A DNA stretch of 28,987 nucleotides from Bacteroidia bacterium (GCA_026391515.1 JAPLEC010000329.1:1-28987); one strand, 5' to 3'. Counted from the first letter of the stretch, positions 14,923-23,670 are shown. Numbers and translations are program-made. Notes: generated by a model from the letters alone, not told the origin.

Positions 14923-16842
14923 ATGAAAAAGCTTATTGCCCTGATTACTGCGATATTTGTGTTCAGCTCTTATACGAATTCACAAAATATCGAAAAGCAT
15001 GCTACGCAGGGATTCGACACACCCCGGACTGGTATAGCACACGGAAAAATTGATACAATCAGCTATGCTTCAAAAACTGTCGGCACAAAACGCAAGGCTT
15101 TGATCTATACACCGCCGAATTACTCAAAAAATAAAAAATATCCTGTTTTATATCTTTTGCATGGTATTGGCGGCGATGAAAAGGAATGGCTTAAAGGAGG
15201 CCAACCCCAGGTTATTCTGGATAATCTTTATGCTGAAAACAAAATTAAGCCGATGATTGTGGTAATGCCGAATGGCAGGGCTATAAAGGACGACCGTGCG
15301 ACAGGAAATATCATGGCGCCCGATAAGGTAGAAGCGTTTGCAACTTTCGAGAAAGATCTGCTTAACGATCTTATTCCATATATAGAAAAAAAATACCCGG
15401 TAATAAAAGACCGTGAACACCGTGCTATAGCAGGTCTCTCAATGGGTGGAGGGCAATCGTTGAATTTCGGGCTGGGCAACCTCGACAAGTTTGCCTGGAT
15501 AGGTGGATTCTCTTCCGCTCCTAATACCAAGCCTCCTGAACAACTGCTGCCTTACCCGGAAAAAGCCAGAAAAATGCTGAAGCTGCTCTGGATTTCCTGT
15601 GGTGATAATGACGGACTGATTATATACAGCCAGCGTACCCACGATTATCTGAATGCATATAATGTCCCCCATATCTATTATATCGAACCCGGAGTGCACG
15701 ACTTTAAAGTCTGGAAAAATTCCTTGTACATGTTTTCGCAACTAATTTTTAAACCGGTAGATGTATCAAAATTTAACAAATACAGTGTCGTGGGAATACC
15801 AGCTACAACCAATGTACGGGGAGTAAAATATCCGCAGATATTACCTGACAGCCGTGCAATTTTTCGTGTCAAAGCACCTGATGCACAAAGGGTTCAGCTC
15901 GATCTGGCAAAGAAATACGACATGGTAAGAAACAGTGAGGGAGTCTGGGAGGTGACAACCGATTCCTTGACTGAAGGATTTCATTATTATTCCCTCCTGG
16001 TTGACGGATTACCTATCGCTGATCCCGCAAGTGAAACATTTTACGGAATGGGTCGGATGGTAAGCGGTATTGAGGTTCCGTTCAAAGGCGATGACTATTA
16101 TGAAATCAAGGATGTCCCTCACGGGGAAATTTGTATAAAATATTATTATTCCACGGTTTTCAACCGCTGGCGTCAATTTTATATCTATAAACCTGCGGTT
16201 TATGATGTCAATATAAACGAAAAATACCCTGTATTGTATATTTTACATGGTGGAGGAGAAGATGAAAGAGGATGGGCTACCCAGGGTAAAACAGATTTGA
16301 TTCTCGATAACCTCATTGCAGCAAATAAAGCAAAACCAATGCTTGTCGTGATGCCGGATGGAAATGTAAATGCTCAGGGTTTTGGTGAAAACACACTAAG
16401 AATGTTTGAAAGAGAACTGAAACAATGCATCATTCCCTTTGTCGAAAAAAACTATCGTGCAGAAACCGGTTCCGGGAACCGGGCACTTGCAGGTCTGTCG
16501 ATGGGTGGGATACAAACTCTTTATGTCGGAATAAATAACACCGATTTATTTTCATACCTTGGAGTTTTCAGCTCCGGATGGATAATGCCTGCACAGAGCG
16601 ATCTTGCTGATAAACAATATGATTTTATGGAAAAAAATGTCGATAAGATTAGCAGTAATTTAAAGCATCTCTGGATTTCAATGGGTGGCAAGGAAGATAT
16701 AGCTTATCAGAATTGTCAGACCATGCTTTCTAAGTTTAATGAGATGAAGATTAAATACACTTATAGCGAATACCCTGGAGGGCATACGTGGCCGGTGTGG
16801 AGGAATAACCTGTACAACTTTGCACAGCTGTTATTTAAATAG
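14923..16842 (+). CDS. Secreted double-domain CE1 esterase (feruloyl/acetyl esterase-like)
   Basis: A 639-residue protein with a signal peptide (MKKLIALITAIFVFSSYTNS). The first alpha/beta hydrolase domain (about 45-285) has YPVLYLLHGIGGDEKEW, nucleophile Ser173 in GLSMGGGQS, and the histidine segment GVHDFKVWKN. A beta-sandwich linker follows (about 300-400; FRVKAPDAQRVQLDL, FHYYSLLVDGLPIADPASET), like the CBM48-type early set domain found before Bacteroidota esterases. The second hydrolase domain (about 405-638) repeats the pattern with YPVLYILHGGGEDERGW, Ser526 in GLSMGGIQT and GGHTWPVWRN. Both catalytic Ser and His are kept, so both domains may be active. They would cleave ferulate or acetate from arabinoxylan. 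It leads the GH51/GH43 series and probably acts outside the cell or in the periplasm. Confidence 0.88.
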   Translation: MKKLIALITAIFVFSSYTNSQNIEKHATQGFDTPRTGIAHGKIDTISYASKTVGTKRKALIYTPPNYSKNKKYPVLYLLHGIGGDEKEWLKGGQPQVILDNLYAENKIKPMIVVMPNGRAIKDDRATGNIMAPDKVEAFATFEKDLLNDLIPYIEKKYPVIKDREHRAIAGLSMGGGQSLNFGLGNLDKFAWIGGFSSAPNTKPPEQLLPYPEKARKMLKLLWISCGDNDGLIIYSQRTHDYLNAYNVPHIYYIEPGVHDFKVWKNSLYMFSQLIFKPVDVSKFNKYSVVGIPATTNVRGVKYPQILPDSRAIFRVKAPDAQRVQLDLAKKYDMVRNSEGVWEVTTDSLTEGFHYYSLLVDGLPIADPASETFYGMGRMVSGIEVPFKGDDYYEIKDVPHGEICIKYYYSTVFNRWRQFYIYKPAVYDVNINEKYPVLYILHGGGEDERGWATQGKTDLILDNLIAANKAKPMLVVMPDGNVNAQGFGENTLRMFERELKQCIIPFVEKNYRAETGSGNRALAGLSMGGIQTLYVGINNTDLFSYLGVFSSGWIMPAQSDLADKQYDFMEKNVDKISSNLKHLWISMGGKEDIAYQNCQTMLSKFNEMKIKYTYSEYPGGHTWPVWRNNLYNFAQLLFK

Positions 16843-16892
16843 ACAAAAAAACACAACGATACACCATATTGATAAGTCTAAAAGTAATAACT

Positions 16893-18395
16893 ATGAAAAT
16901 CTTAAGAAATTTAATCTATTTCATGATTTTGTCAGGATTGGTATCAGGGAACCTTCTGTCTCAGGAACCCGCTGTGATTAAGATTGATTTTGACCGTAAA
17001 ATAGGAGCAATTGATCCGAACATTTATGGTGCTTTTGTTGAGCCTATACGTACTGTTGTATATGGAACCATTTATGATCCCTCTTCTCCTCTTGCTGATG
17101 AGAAAGGCTTCAGAAAAGATTTGATTGAGCTTATCCGGGAGCTGAAAATACCTGTTCTCAGATGGCCGGGTGGAAATTATGTGTCAGGCTATAACTGGGA
17201 GGATGGAATCGGCCCGAAGGAACTGCGTCCGGCAAGGAAGGACCTTGCATGGAATCAAATTGAAAGCAACCAGATGGGGACTGATGAATACGTAAAACTC
17301 TGCAACCTTTTAGGGTCAGAAAATTTTATTTGCATTAACGCCGGAACAGGTACACTTGACCAGGCAAGGCACTGGGTAGAATATTGCAATGTTGAAAAAG
17401 GAACATACTATTCAGACCTGAGGAGAAAGTATGGTAGTGAAAAGCCCTTTAATGTAAAGTACTGGGCTCTCGGAAACGAAATTGACGGACCCTGGCAGAT
17501 GGGTCAGAAAAATGCTGAAGACTATTGCAAGTTTGCCCTGGAAGCTGCCAAGTTGATGCAACTGGTTGACAAGAATATTAAACTGATTGCTTCAGGTGCT
17601 TCAAATTATAAACCGGATAATGGCTGGATCGACTGGAATGATTATGTATTGCAACAGATGGTTGGGAAGATCGATTATCTTTCTGTTCACAGATATGCTA
17701 CAGAGGCATTATCAGGTGACAGGAACTTCTCCGGCATGATGTCATTAGGTCTTGATGTTGATAAAAAGATTGATATGGTGAAAGCCCTGATTGAGAAGGC
17801 AATGCTAAAATCAGGATCAAAAAGACCAGTATATATTTCATTTGATGAGTGGTCAGGTGGTGGGAATAACCTTACCGGATCATTAATGGTAGCTCAGCAT
17901 CTGAACTCCTTTATCAGGCATGCCGATATAGTTAAGATGGCAAATATTACCATGCTGTCAAGTCTTGTGGGTAACTCACCAGATGGGGATTTCAGGAATG
18001 CATTATTTCAGTCGTTCTATCTGTATTCCAATAACTGCCATGGCACTTCCCTCGATGTTTATACCAGTTGTGAAAAATATAGTAATAATATATTTAAAGA
18101 TATTCCTTATCTGGATGTCACCGCAGTATTGAATGATTCTGCTAAAATGCTGGTAGTGAATGTCATCAACAAGCATGAAACAAAAGCTATCCCGGCAGAT
18201 ATTGTTTTACAGACCGGTGATTTTACCGGAAATGTGAAAACTTACGAGGTAAACGGAAAAACGACAACTTCGAGCAATACTAAGACCGAAGAGGCTGTAA
18301 GTATCAACGCAAATGAAATTAAATTTAAGGGTAATGTCATTCATTACAGTTTTCCTGCGCATTCTTTCACACAGCTTGAGATACCCATTAAATAA
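16893..18395 (+). CDS. Exported GH51 alpha-L-arabinofuranosidase
   Basis: From ATG 16893 the product has 500 residues, the usual GH51 length; a TTG at 16869 would add eight residues ahead of the signal and is rejected. A signal peptide (MKILRNLIYFMILSGLVSGN) shows it is exported; many bacterial GH51 enzymes are not. The catalytic TIM barrel shows IYGAFVEP, LRWPGGNYVSGYNWEDGIGP, the acid/base Glu196 in WALGNEIDGPW, and the nucleophile Glu319 in ISFDEWSGG. The C-terminal 120 residues are the jelly-roll that caps the barrel. It removes terminal arabinofuranose from arabinoxylan, arabinan or their fragments by a retaining mechanism. It is 50 bases after the esterase gene in the same direction, probably one operon. 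Confidence 0.94.
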   Translation: MKILRNLIYFMILSGLVSGNLLSQEPAVIKIDFDRKIGAIDPNIYGAFVEPIRTVVYGTIYDPSSPLADEKGFRKDLIELIRELKIPVLRWPGGNYVSGYNWEDGIGPKELRPARKDLAWNQIESNQMGTDEYVKLCNLLGSENFICINAGTGTLDQARHWVEYCNVEKGTYYSDLRRKYGSEKPFNVKYWALGNEIDGPWQMGQKNAEDYCKFALEAAKLMQLVDKNIKLIASGASNYKPDNGWIDWNDYVLQQMVGKIDYLSVHRYATEALSGDRNFSGMMSLGLDVDKKIDMVKALIEKAMLKSGSKRPVYISFDEWSGGGNNLTGSLMVAQHLNSFIRHADIVKMANITMLSSLVGNSPDGDFRNALFQSFYLYSNNCHGTSLDVYTSCEKYSNNIFKDIPYLDVTAVLNDSAKMLVVNVINKHETKAIPADIVLQTGDFTGNVKTYEVNGKTTTSSNTKTEEAVSINANEIKFKGNVIHYSFPAHSFTQLEIPIK

Positions 18396-18400
18396 TTTGA

Positions 18401-18526
18401 ATATTCTGCTCCGGCCATGTCGCTTATGGTAATTCGGATAAAAAAGAAAAATTAGAAGCAGGACATATTTGTCTTAGTTGTCACGGTACTCTTAATGATC
18501 GTAAAGATGGCACAGTGTTGATATAA
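18401..18526 (+). pseudogene. Possible remnant of a c-type cytochrome gene
   Basis: The 180-base gap between the GH51 and GH43 genes has an open frame of 41 codons before a stop at 18524. It includes LEAGHICLSCHGTLND, a Cys-x2-Cys-His haem-binding motif (18470-18484) followed by Gly-Thr, as in cytochrome c. There is no ATG in frame and nothing recognisable on either side. Such motifs can occur by chance in 40 codons, so this is tentative. Confidence 0.25.
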
Positions 18527-18575
18527 AATTTGGATAGGTTTGCGATAGTTTATTGAATCAGAAAATTATAGAAAA

Positions 18576-20534
18576 ATGAGAAGTTCCTTTTACACTCTTA
18601 TCGGATTAATAGGTCTGACCGTGTTGAAAGCGTCTTTCATCATGGCCCAGGACAGTCCAGATAAATCTAATTATCTGCAAGTTAATACGTATGTTAACCC
18701 GGTTTTACCAGGTGATCATCCTGATCCGACTTTGTTAAATGTGGGTGATGATTTTTATCACTGTGGTTCTTCTTTCCATTTTAATCCTTATATACCTATT
18801 TACCATTCCAAAAATCTGGTTCATTGGGAAGTAATTGGCAGAGTGTTACCACCATCAAAAGCTGGTTGGGTTACCGATCGCCCTTCAGCAGGGATTTGGC
18901 AGGGGGCTATCACCTATTTCTATGGCTCGTACTGGATATATTTTTCAGCTAACGGACAATGGTTTTGTAAGGCAGATTCTCCTGCCGGCCCATGGTCAGA
19001 CCCCGTACAGGTAAAAACCAACCCTGTTACCGGGCCTCTGGGTTATGACAATTCCATTTTTGTTGATGACGATGGTAAACCTTACATGGTTACTAAGAAC
19101 GGCCAGAAAGTTAACCGCATCCAGGCACTTGGCAGAGACGGGCAATTGACAGATTCAGTGATAAACCTCGACTGGATTAATGCAAAACTGCAGTACAGCT
19201 GGGCAGAAGGACCGGTAATGTGTAAACGTAACGGATACTATTTCTATTTTCCTGCCGGCGATGTATCAGGAGGTCAATATGTTCTAAGAACCAAAGTGCT
19301 TACAAGCGATTCAACAAAATGGGAAAGACTGGGAAATTTCTTTAAACCTGTTACAGAGGCCAACGTTGGTTTCCGACGACCCAACCATATTTCCGCACTT
19401 GTTCAGCTGGCAGACGGAACCTGGTGGACTCTCGGTCAGAGCTATGAAAAATATGATGGAGATGATTGGTCAGGTATGGGCCGTCAAACCTCACTCTATC
19501 CTGTTATCTGGGAAGGTGACAGACCGTGGGGAATGGCTCCTACAAATAAGCCAATTGTAAAACCGAACCTGCCTCAATCAGGCATTTTATGGAGAAGTGT
19601 GGTAAGCGACGATTTCGACAACAATTCCCTGGGTGCCTGGTGGCATTTCCTGACCAAAAAAGCAGTTGCCAGTTATTCTCTTAACGAAAGAAAAGGATGG
19701 ATAAGGCTTACACCCGATAATGACCGAACACACCTGGTCCAGAAAGAAACAGACCATTACTATACCGCAGTAACAAGGATTGACCTGGACGCAACAGATT
19801 CTACTGTCAAAGGTGGAATCTATCTTACCAACGGCAACCAGAGAGTCATTGTAAGATTATACACCGGTTACGATAATGGTAAGAAGATCTTTTTTAATCT
19901 CGATACTGCTTCTCGCATTATACCCAATCAATGCGGTAATATTGTCTGGTTAAAGCTGGAAAGAAAAGAACACAATTTGACCGGTTATTGCAGCAGCGAT
20001 GGCGATAACTGGATTTCCTTAGGTAGTCCTATCAGTTCTGTAAAACTTGACAGGACCCAGCCAAATTATAATTCATGGGTAGGTACAAGCGTGGGTTTAT
20101 TTGCAGAAGGCAAACCAGCCGATTTTGATCTCTTTATCTGTAAAGATGGTTTTTCCTCACTTTCTGCAGCCGGATATAGCAACTACTTTGGTGTAAAAAC
20201 AGTTATTAAAGATTCAGAAAAAACGGTTACAAATACCTCCTCCATTGGAGGCTGGTTAATGATTTCCGGTGTTGAATTAGGTAAAGTATCTCCATCAGCG
20301 GTTGAGGTAGTCGCTTCTTCAGAAGTAAAAGGTAAACTTGAAATCTGGCTGGATGATTTAAAGAATGGTAAATTGATTGCAGCAATACCGGTTAGTGCAA
20401 CCGGAAGTGAAAATAAATGGAAAGCTTTCTCCAAAGCTGTCAAAAAGGAAGCAGGGCACCACGATGTATTTATTAAATTCCCTTCAGGGAAAGAGGGCAA
20501 AATATTCATCAAATCAGTACGATTTCTTAAGTAA
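18576..20534 (+). CDS. Secreted GH43 xylosidase/arabinofuranosidase with C-terminal beta-sandwich and CBM6-like domains
   Basis: A 652-residue protein with a signal peptide ending FIMAQ. The five-bladed propeller of GH43 begins at NPVLPGDHPDPTLL, with general base Asp50. Asp158 in YDNSIF is the pKa-modulating residue and Glu211 in WAEGPVM the acid. From about residue 340 comes the family's C-terminal sandwich (DDFDNNSLGAWWHF, LGSPISSVKLD). The last 110 residues (WLDDLKNGKLIAAIPV, HHDVFIKFPSGKEGKIFIKS) look like a CBM6-type carbohydrate-binding module. It would remove xylose or arabinose units from xylan-derived chains. It lies 180 bases after GH51 and 32 bases before the next GH43, and is probably in the same transcript. 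Confidence 0.9.
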   Translation: MRSSFYTLIGLIGLTVLKASFIMAQDSPDKSNYLQVNTYVNPVLPGDHPDPTLLNVGDDFYHCGSSFHFNPYIPIYHSKNLVHWEVIGRVLPPSKAGWVTDRPSAGIWQGAITYFYGSYWIYFSANGQWFCKADSPAGPWSDPVQVKTNPVTGPLGYDNSIFVDDDGKPYMVTKNGQKVNRIQALGRDGQLTDSVINLDWINAKLQYSWAEGPVMCKRNGYYFYFPAGDVSGGQYVLRTKVLTSDSTKWERLGNFFKPVTEANVGFRRPNHISALVQLADGTWWTLGQSYEKYDGDDWSGMGRQTSLYPVIWEGDRPWGMAPTNKPIVKPNLPQSGILWRSVVSDDFDNNSLGAWWHFLTKKAVASYSLNERKGWIRLTPDNDRTHLVQKETDHYYTAVTRIDLDATDSTVKGGIYLTNGNQRVIVRLYTGYDNGKKIFFNLDTASRIIPNQCGNIVWLKLERKEHNLTGYCSSDGDNWISLGSPISSVKLDRTQPNYNSWVGTSVGLFAEGKPADFDLFICKDGFSSLSAAGYSNYFGVKTVIKDSEKTVTNTSSIGGWLMISGVELGKVSPSAVEVVASSEVKGKLEIWLDDLKNGKLIAAIPVSATGSENKWKAFSKAVKKEAGHHDVFIKFPSGKEGKIFIKSVRFLK

Positions 20535-20566
20535 AAATATATCTGTAAACAAATAATCTGACTTAA

Positions 20567-22138
20567 ATGAAACAAGCAGCAATAAAAAATAAAATGATTA
20601 TGAAAAAGCTGTTTCTATTGGTTTTGTTGCTTTCCATTTTGTACCAGACTGGCTTAATAGCACAAAAATTCCATAGTGATAATGGGGACGGGACTTACAC
20701 CAATCCGGTTATTATTTCAGATTTCCCCGATCCGGATGTAATCCTGGTGGATAATACATACTACATGGTTAACACTACCATGTTTGTCTTTCCGGGTGTA
20801 ACGGTTCTGAAATCATACGACCTGGTCAACTGGGAATATTGCAGTAATGCAGTACCCCGGTTCGATTTTAATAAATGCTACAACCTTGATGGATGTAACC
20901 GGTATGGTCATGGACAATGGGCGACCAGTATAAAATATAACAACGGTAAATTTTATTTGCTCTTTATAACGCTCGATGAAGGCGGATTTCTCTGTTCGGC
21001 TTCTAAGGCTGAGGGGCCCTGGGAAATTAAAAAATTACCAAAAGGATTTTATGATCCCGGCTTATTCTTTGATGATGACGGCAGAATATATGTCGTACAT
21101 GGCAACAGCAAAATTCTGATAACCGAACTGGATAAAAACTTTGCTCCAAAAAGCAACGATTCCCTTGTTTTTACGGGTACTATCCGAAACGGACTTGAGG
21201 GAAATCATATGTATAAAATCAATGGCTATTACTATATGTATAGCACTTATGGCGGCAGGGACGGGATACAGGTGACACTGCGCTCAAAAAATATCTATGG
21301 CCCTTATGAACAAAAGGTGGTATTGCGCGATACCACACGGGGGGTGACGTTTGGTGTGCACCAGGGTGCACTTATTAAGACCCAGACAGGCGAATGGTGG
21401 TCCATGCTATTTGTTGATAGCGGTCCTTTCGGACGTTTTCCATCTTTACAGCCGGTAACATGGGAGGATGGATGGCCAATGGTCGGAGTTAACGGAAGGG
21501 GTGTTGTAACTTACAGGAAACCTAATGTCGGAAAGGAATATCCTGTTAAAGATTTCCCGACCTCCGATGAGTTTAATGGCACAAAATTAGGTATGCAGTG
21601 GGGATGGAATCACAATCCTGATTCAACAAAATGGTCGTTGACTCAAAAGCCGGGTTATTTGAGATTAATAACTGCAAAAACTGTATCAAACCTACGCGAA
21701 GCACGTAATACTCTCACTCAGAGGCCTTTTGCCAATTATGATCAAAGTATTCCCACAACAGCTGCAACCAGAATGGAAACTGATAATATGAAGGATGGCG
21801 ATATAGCCGGCCTGGCAGTTTTTCAGAGCCCATATGCCTTTATAGGCGTAAAGAAGGGGAATGGATCCAAACATATCATAATGGTAAATAATGGCAAAAC
21901 AATTGATTCTGTGGCAATAAAAAAATCCACTATTTACTTACGTACTATAGCTTCCAATTCTACAAGTAAAGCATCTTTCGAATACAGTTTTGGCAATAAG
22001 ACGTTCAAACCACTGGGAAATGAACTGTTCATGAGATTCAGTCTTTCCATGTTTACCGGGAACAAATTTTCCCTCTTTAATTATGCAACAAAAGAAACCG
22101 GGGGATATGTTGATTTTGATTGGTTTAGAGTAAAGTGA
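20567..22138 (+). CDS. Secreted GH43 beta-xylosidase/alpha-L-arabinofuranosidase
   Basis: A 523-residue protein. ATG 20567 gives a 14-residue positive stretch before the signal peptide core (KKLFLLVLLLSILYQTGLIAQ); ATG 20600 is an equally good start and would remove 11 residues. The propeller opens at YTNPVIISDFPDPDVIL with base Asp55; Asp163 (YDPGLFF) and acid Glu211 (GLEGNHMY) follow in the expected order. The segment HQGALIKTQTGEWWSMLF is a GH43 hallmark near the substrate pocket. From about 325 a concanavalin-like C-terminal domain begins (SDEFNGTKLGMQWGWNHNPD), ending GGYVDFDWFRV. The C2-type sandwich groups it with exo-acting enzymes on xylo- or arabino-oligosaccharides. It differs in subtype from its two GH43 neighbours. 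Confidence 0.92.
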   Translation: MKQAAIKNKMIMKKLFLLVLLLSILYQTGLIAQKFHSDNGDGTYTNPVIISDFPDPDVILVDNTYYMVNTTMFVFPGVTVLKSYDLVNWEYCSNAVPRFDFNKCYNLDGCNRYGHGQWATSIKYNNGKFYLLFITLDEGGFLCSASKAEGPWEIKKLPKGFYDPGLFFDDDGRIYVVHGNSKILITELDKNFAPKSNDSLVFTGTIRNGLEGNHMYKINGYYYMYSTYGGRDGIQVTLRSKNIYGPYEQKVVLRDTTRGVTFGVHQGALIKTQTGEWWSMLFVDSGPFGRFPSLQPVTWEDGWPMVGVNGRGVVTYRKPNVGKEYPVKDFPTSDEFNGTKLGMQWGWNHNPDSTKWSLTQKPGYLRLITAKTVSNLREARNTLTQRPFANYDQSIPTTAATRMETDNMKDGDIAGLAVFQSPYAFIGVKKGNGSKHIIMVNNGKTIDSVAIKKSTIYLRTIASNSTSKASFEYSFGNKTFKPLGNELFMRFSLSMFTGNKFSLFNYATKETGGYVDFDWFRVK

Positions 22139-22162
22139 ACTTTAAATTAATAGCAAATTATT

Positions 22163-23515
22163 ATGAAAAACTTCAAACTACGTCTGATCATAATTTATCT
22201 ATCTCTGATATTTTCTGCCCTTAACAATTTAACTGCCCAAAACCCAATTATCTGTGACCAGTTTTCTGCAGATCCGACAGCCAGGGTTTTCAACGGCAGG
22301 GTCTATGTTTATCCTTCCCATGATATTCTGGCAAAGCCTGGTCACGGACGTGTCGGCTGGTTCTGCATGGAAGACTATCACGTTTTCTCATCCTCAAACC
22401 TTACCGACTGGACCGATCATGGTGTCATTGTAAGCCAGAACAAAGTCAGCTGGGTCGATTCAACTTCATTCAGTATGTGGGCCCCCGACTGTATCGAAAG
22501 AAATGGCAGGTATTATTTTTATTTTCCCGCAAACATGAAAGCCGGTTTAGGCAGAGGTTCTTCGATTGGTGTTGCAATTGCAGACAATCCGGCCGGAACT
22601 TATACCCCGCAGCCCGAACCGATTAAAAATGTCCGTGGCATCGATCCCAATCTTTTTATCGATAAAGACGGGCAGGCTTATATGTACTGGGCAATGGGGA
22701 ATATATCTGTTGCAAAGCTGAAAGAGAACATGCTGGAACTTGAATCTGATCCGCAAGTGGTTGGTGAACTGCCCAGGCAAGGATTGAAAGAGGGTCCTTT
22801 TCTGTTCGAACGGAACGGTATTTATTATATGACATATCCGCATGTTCAGAATAAAATTGAAAGACTTGAATACGCAGTGGGAGATAATCCGATGGGGCCT
22901 TTCAAAGTTATGGGTGTAATAATGGGCGAATCCCCTATGGGCTGCTGGACGAATCACCATTCGATTATTGAATTCAACAATCAGTGGTACCTGTTCTATC
23001 ATGAGAATGATCTGTCACCAAAATTCGATAAGAACAGGTCTGTCAGGATCGACAGCCTGTTTTTTAACAATGATGGTACCATTCAGAAAGTGACGCCTAC
23101 TTTTCGTGGTGTTGGGGTAACCAGTGCCTTGAAAAATATCAAAATCGACCGCTATAATCACAAAAGCGAAACCGGTGTGTCTGTTGCTTTTCTTGATACC
23201 CTCAATACATTCAAAGGCTGGAAGACCATACTCGGCAAACAGAATGCCTGGATATCATACAATGCTGTTGATTTCGGAGGCAAGAAAATTAAATCGGTCC
23301 GGGTAAAAGCCTTGTCACAAACGGGAGGCACCCTGCAAATTCGCCTGGATAAAACGGACGGAACTTTACTTGCTGAAGTAAAATTACCTAAAGGTACGGG
23401 TTGGAATACAATCGATACAAGTATGTTGAAATATCAAAAAGGAATTCATAACCTGGTCGTAGTACTTAAAGACAATAATCCTGTTGAAATAGACTGGATT
23501 CAATTTGTAAATTAG
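22163..23515 (+). CDS. Secreted GH43 enzyme with C-terminal CBM6-like module
   Basis: A 450-residue protein with a signal peptide ending NNLTAQ. The GH43 propeller covers about residues 28-325: base Asp37 in FSADPTARVF, Asp161 in GIDPNLFID, and acid Glu210 in GLKEGPFLF. The segments WAPDCIERNGRYYFYFPA and TNHHSIIEFNNQWYLFYH are typical of exo-xylosidase/arabinofuranosidase members. The C-terminal 120 residues have the CBM6 pattern (NAWISYNAVDFGGKKIKSVR, LQIRLDKTDGTLLAEV, WIQFVN). It begins 24 bases after the previous GH43. It is the last whole gene before the island boundary. The product probably stays near the cell surface with the other enzymes. The bond it cleaves cannot be fixed from sequence. 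Confidence 0.92.
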   Translation: MKNFKLRLIIIYLSLIFSALNNLTAQNPIICDQFSADPTARVFNGRVYVYPSHDILAKPGHGRVGWFCMEDYHVFSSSNLTDWTDHGVIVSQNKVSWVDSTSFSMWAPDCIERNGRYYFYFPANMKAGLGRGSSIGVAIADNPAGTYTPQPEPIKNVRGIDPNLFIDKDGQAYMYWAMGNISVAKLKENMLELESDPQVVGELPRQGLKEGPFLFERNGIYYMTYPHVQNKIERLEYAVGDNPMGPFKVMGVIMGESPMGCWTNHHSIIEFNNQWYLFYHENDLSPKFDKNRSVRIDSLFFNNDGTIQKVTPTFRGVGVTSALKNIKIDRYNHKSETGVSVAFLDTLNTFKGWKTILGKQNAWISYNAVDFGGKKIKSVRVKALSQTGGTLQIRLDKTDGTLLAEVKLPKGTGWNTIDTSMLKYQKGIHNLVVVLKDNNPVEIDWIQFVN

Positions 23516-23540
23516 TTACTGGCGTACCAAATTATAAACT

Positions 23541-23654
23541 ACTAAGAAAACTATCTTAATTTGGATAATCAGTCTGGCTTTAATTGTTAATTTAACTGCC
23601 CAAGATGATTCTCTTCTCACCCCGACTTCGCCCGCCGAAGTTCAGAATTTCTGA
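23541..23654 (+). pseudogene. Truncated exported-protein gene cut at the third repeat
   Basis: From 23544 the frame reads KKTILIWIISLALIVNLTAQ then DDS, a convincing Bacteroidota signal peptide with an Ala-Gln cleavage site like those of the enzymes upstream. The codon before the first Lys is ACT where ATG would be expected, and a stop lies two codons further back. After Asp-Asp-Ser the sequence enters the tRNA-derived repeat at 23612 and ends at a stop at 23652. So only the signal peptide of a former sixth gene survives. Confidence 0.6.
23612..23626 (+). repeat. Third copy of the tRNA-Pro 3' end (attachment-site-like)
   Basis: TCTTCTCACCCCGAC is identical to 14447-14461 and 14638-14652 and in the same orientation. 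No other part of a tRNA is present. It sits at the exact point where the orphan signal-peptide frame loses sense. Confidence 0.75.
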
Positions 23655-23670
23655 ACGAAGGCGGGTTTTT
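23631..23670 (+). terminator. Terminator-like hairpin just after repeat copy 3
   Basis: CCCGCCGAAGTTCAGA (23631-23646) faces TCTGAACGAAGGCGGG (23650-23665). The two outer and inner blocks pair around a three-base mismatch, and five T follow. Its position resembles the terminator after the intact tRNA, which suggests the sequence downstream of a tRNA-Pro copy was carried along. Confidence 0.65.

Larger units (their letters stand above)
14447..23626. mobile_element. Putative tRNA-Pro-integrated island bearing the arabinoxylan enzyme cluster
   Basis: Bounded by exact 15-base copies of the tRNA-Pro 3' end at 14447-14461 (with an extra copy at 14638-14652) and 23612-23626, in the same orientation. 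The inside carries five co-directional secreted enzymes and a truncated gene, whereas flanking genes are mostly core. Hairpin and tandem repeats accompany two of the copies. No integrase, relaxase or excisionase is found inside, so it would be an immobile remnant or an element mobilised in trans. The limits are inferred from the repeats alone. Confidence 0.5.

Noticed and set aside
22547..23002. 151-codon open frame opposite the third GH43 gene
   Set aside because: It is antisense to a well-conserved catalytic domain and has no recognisable features.
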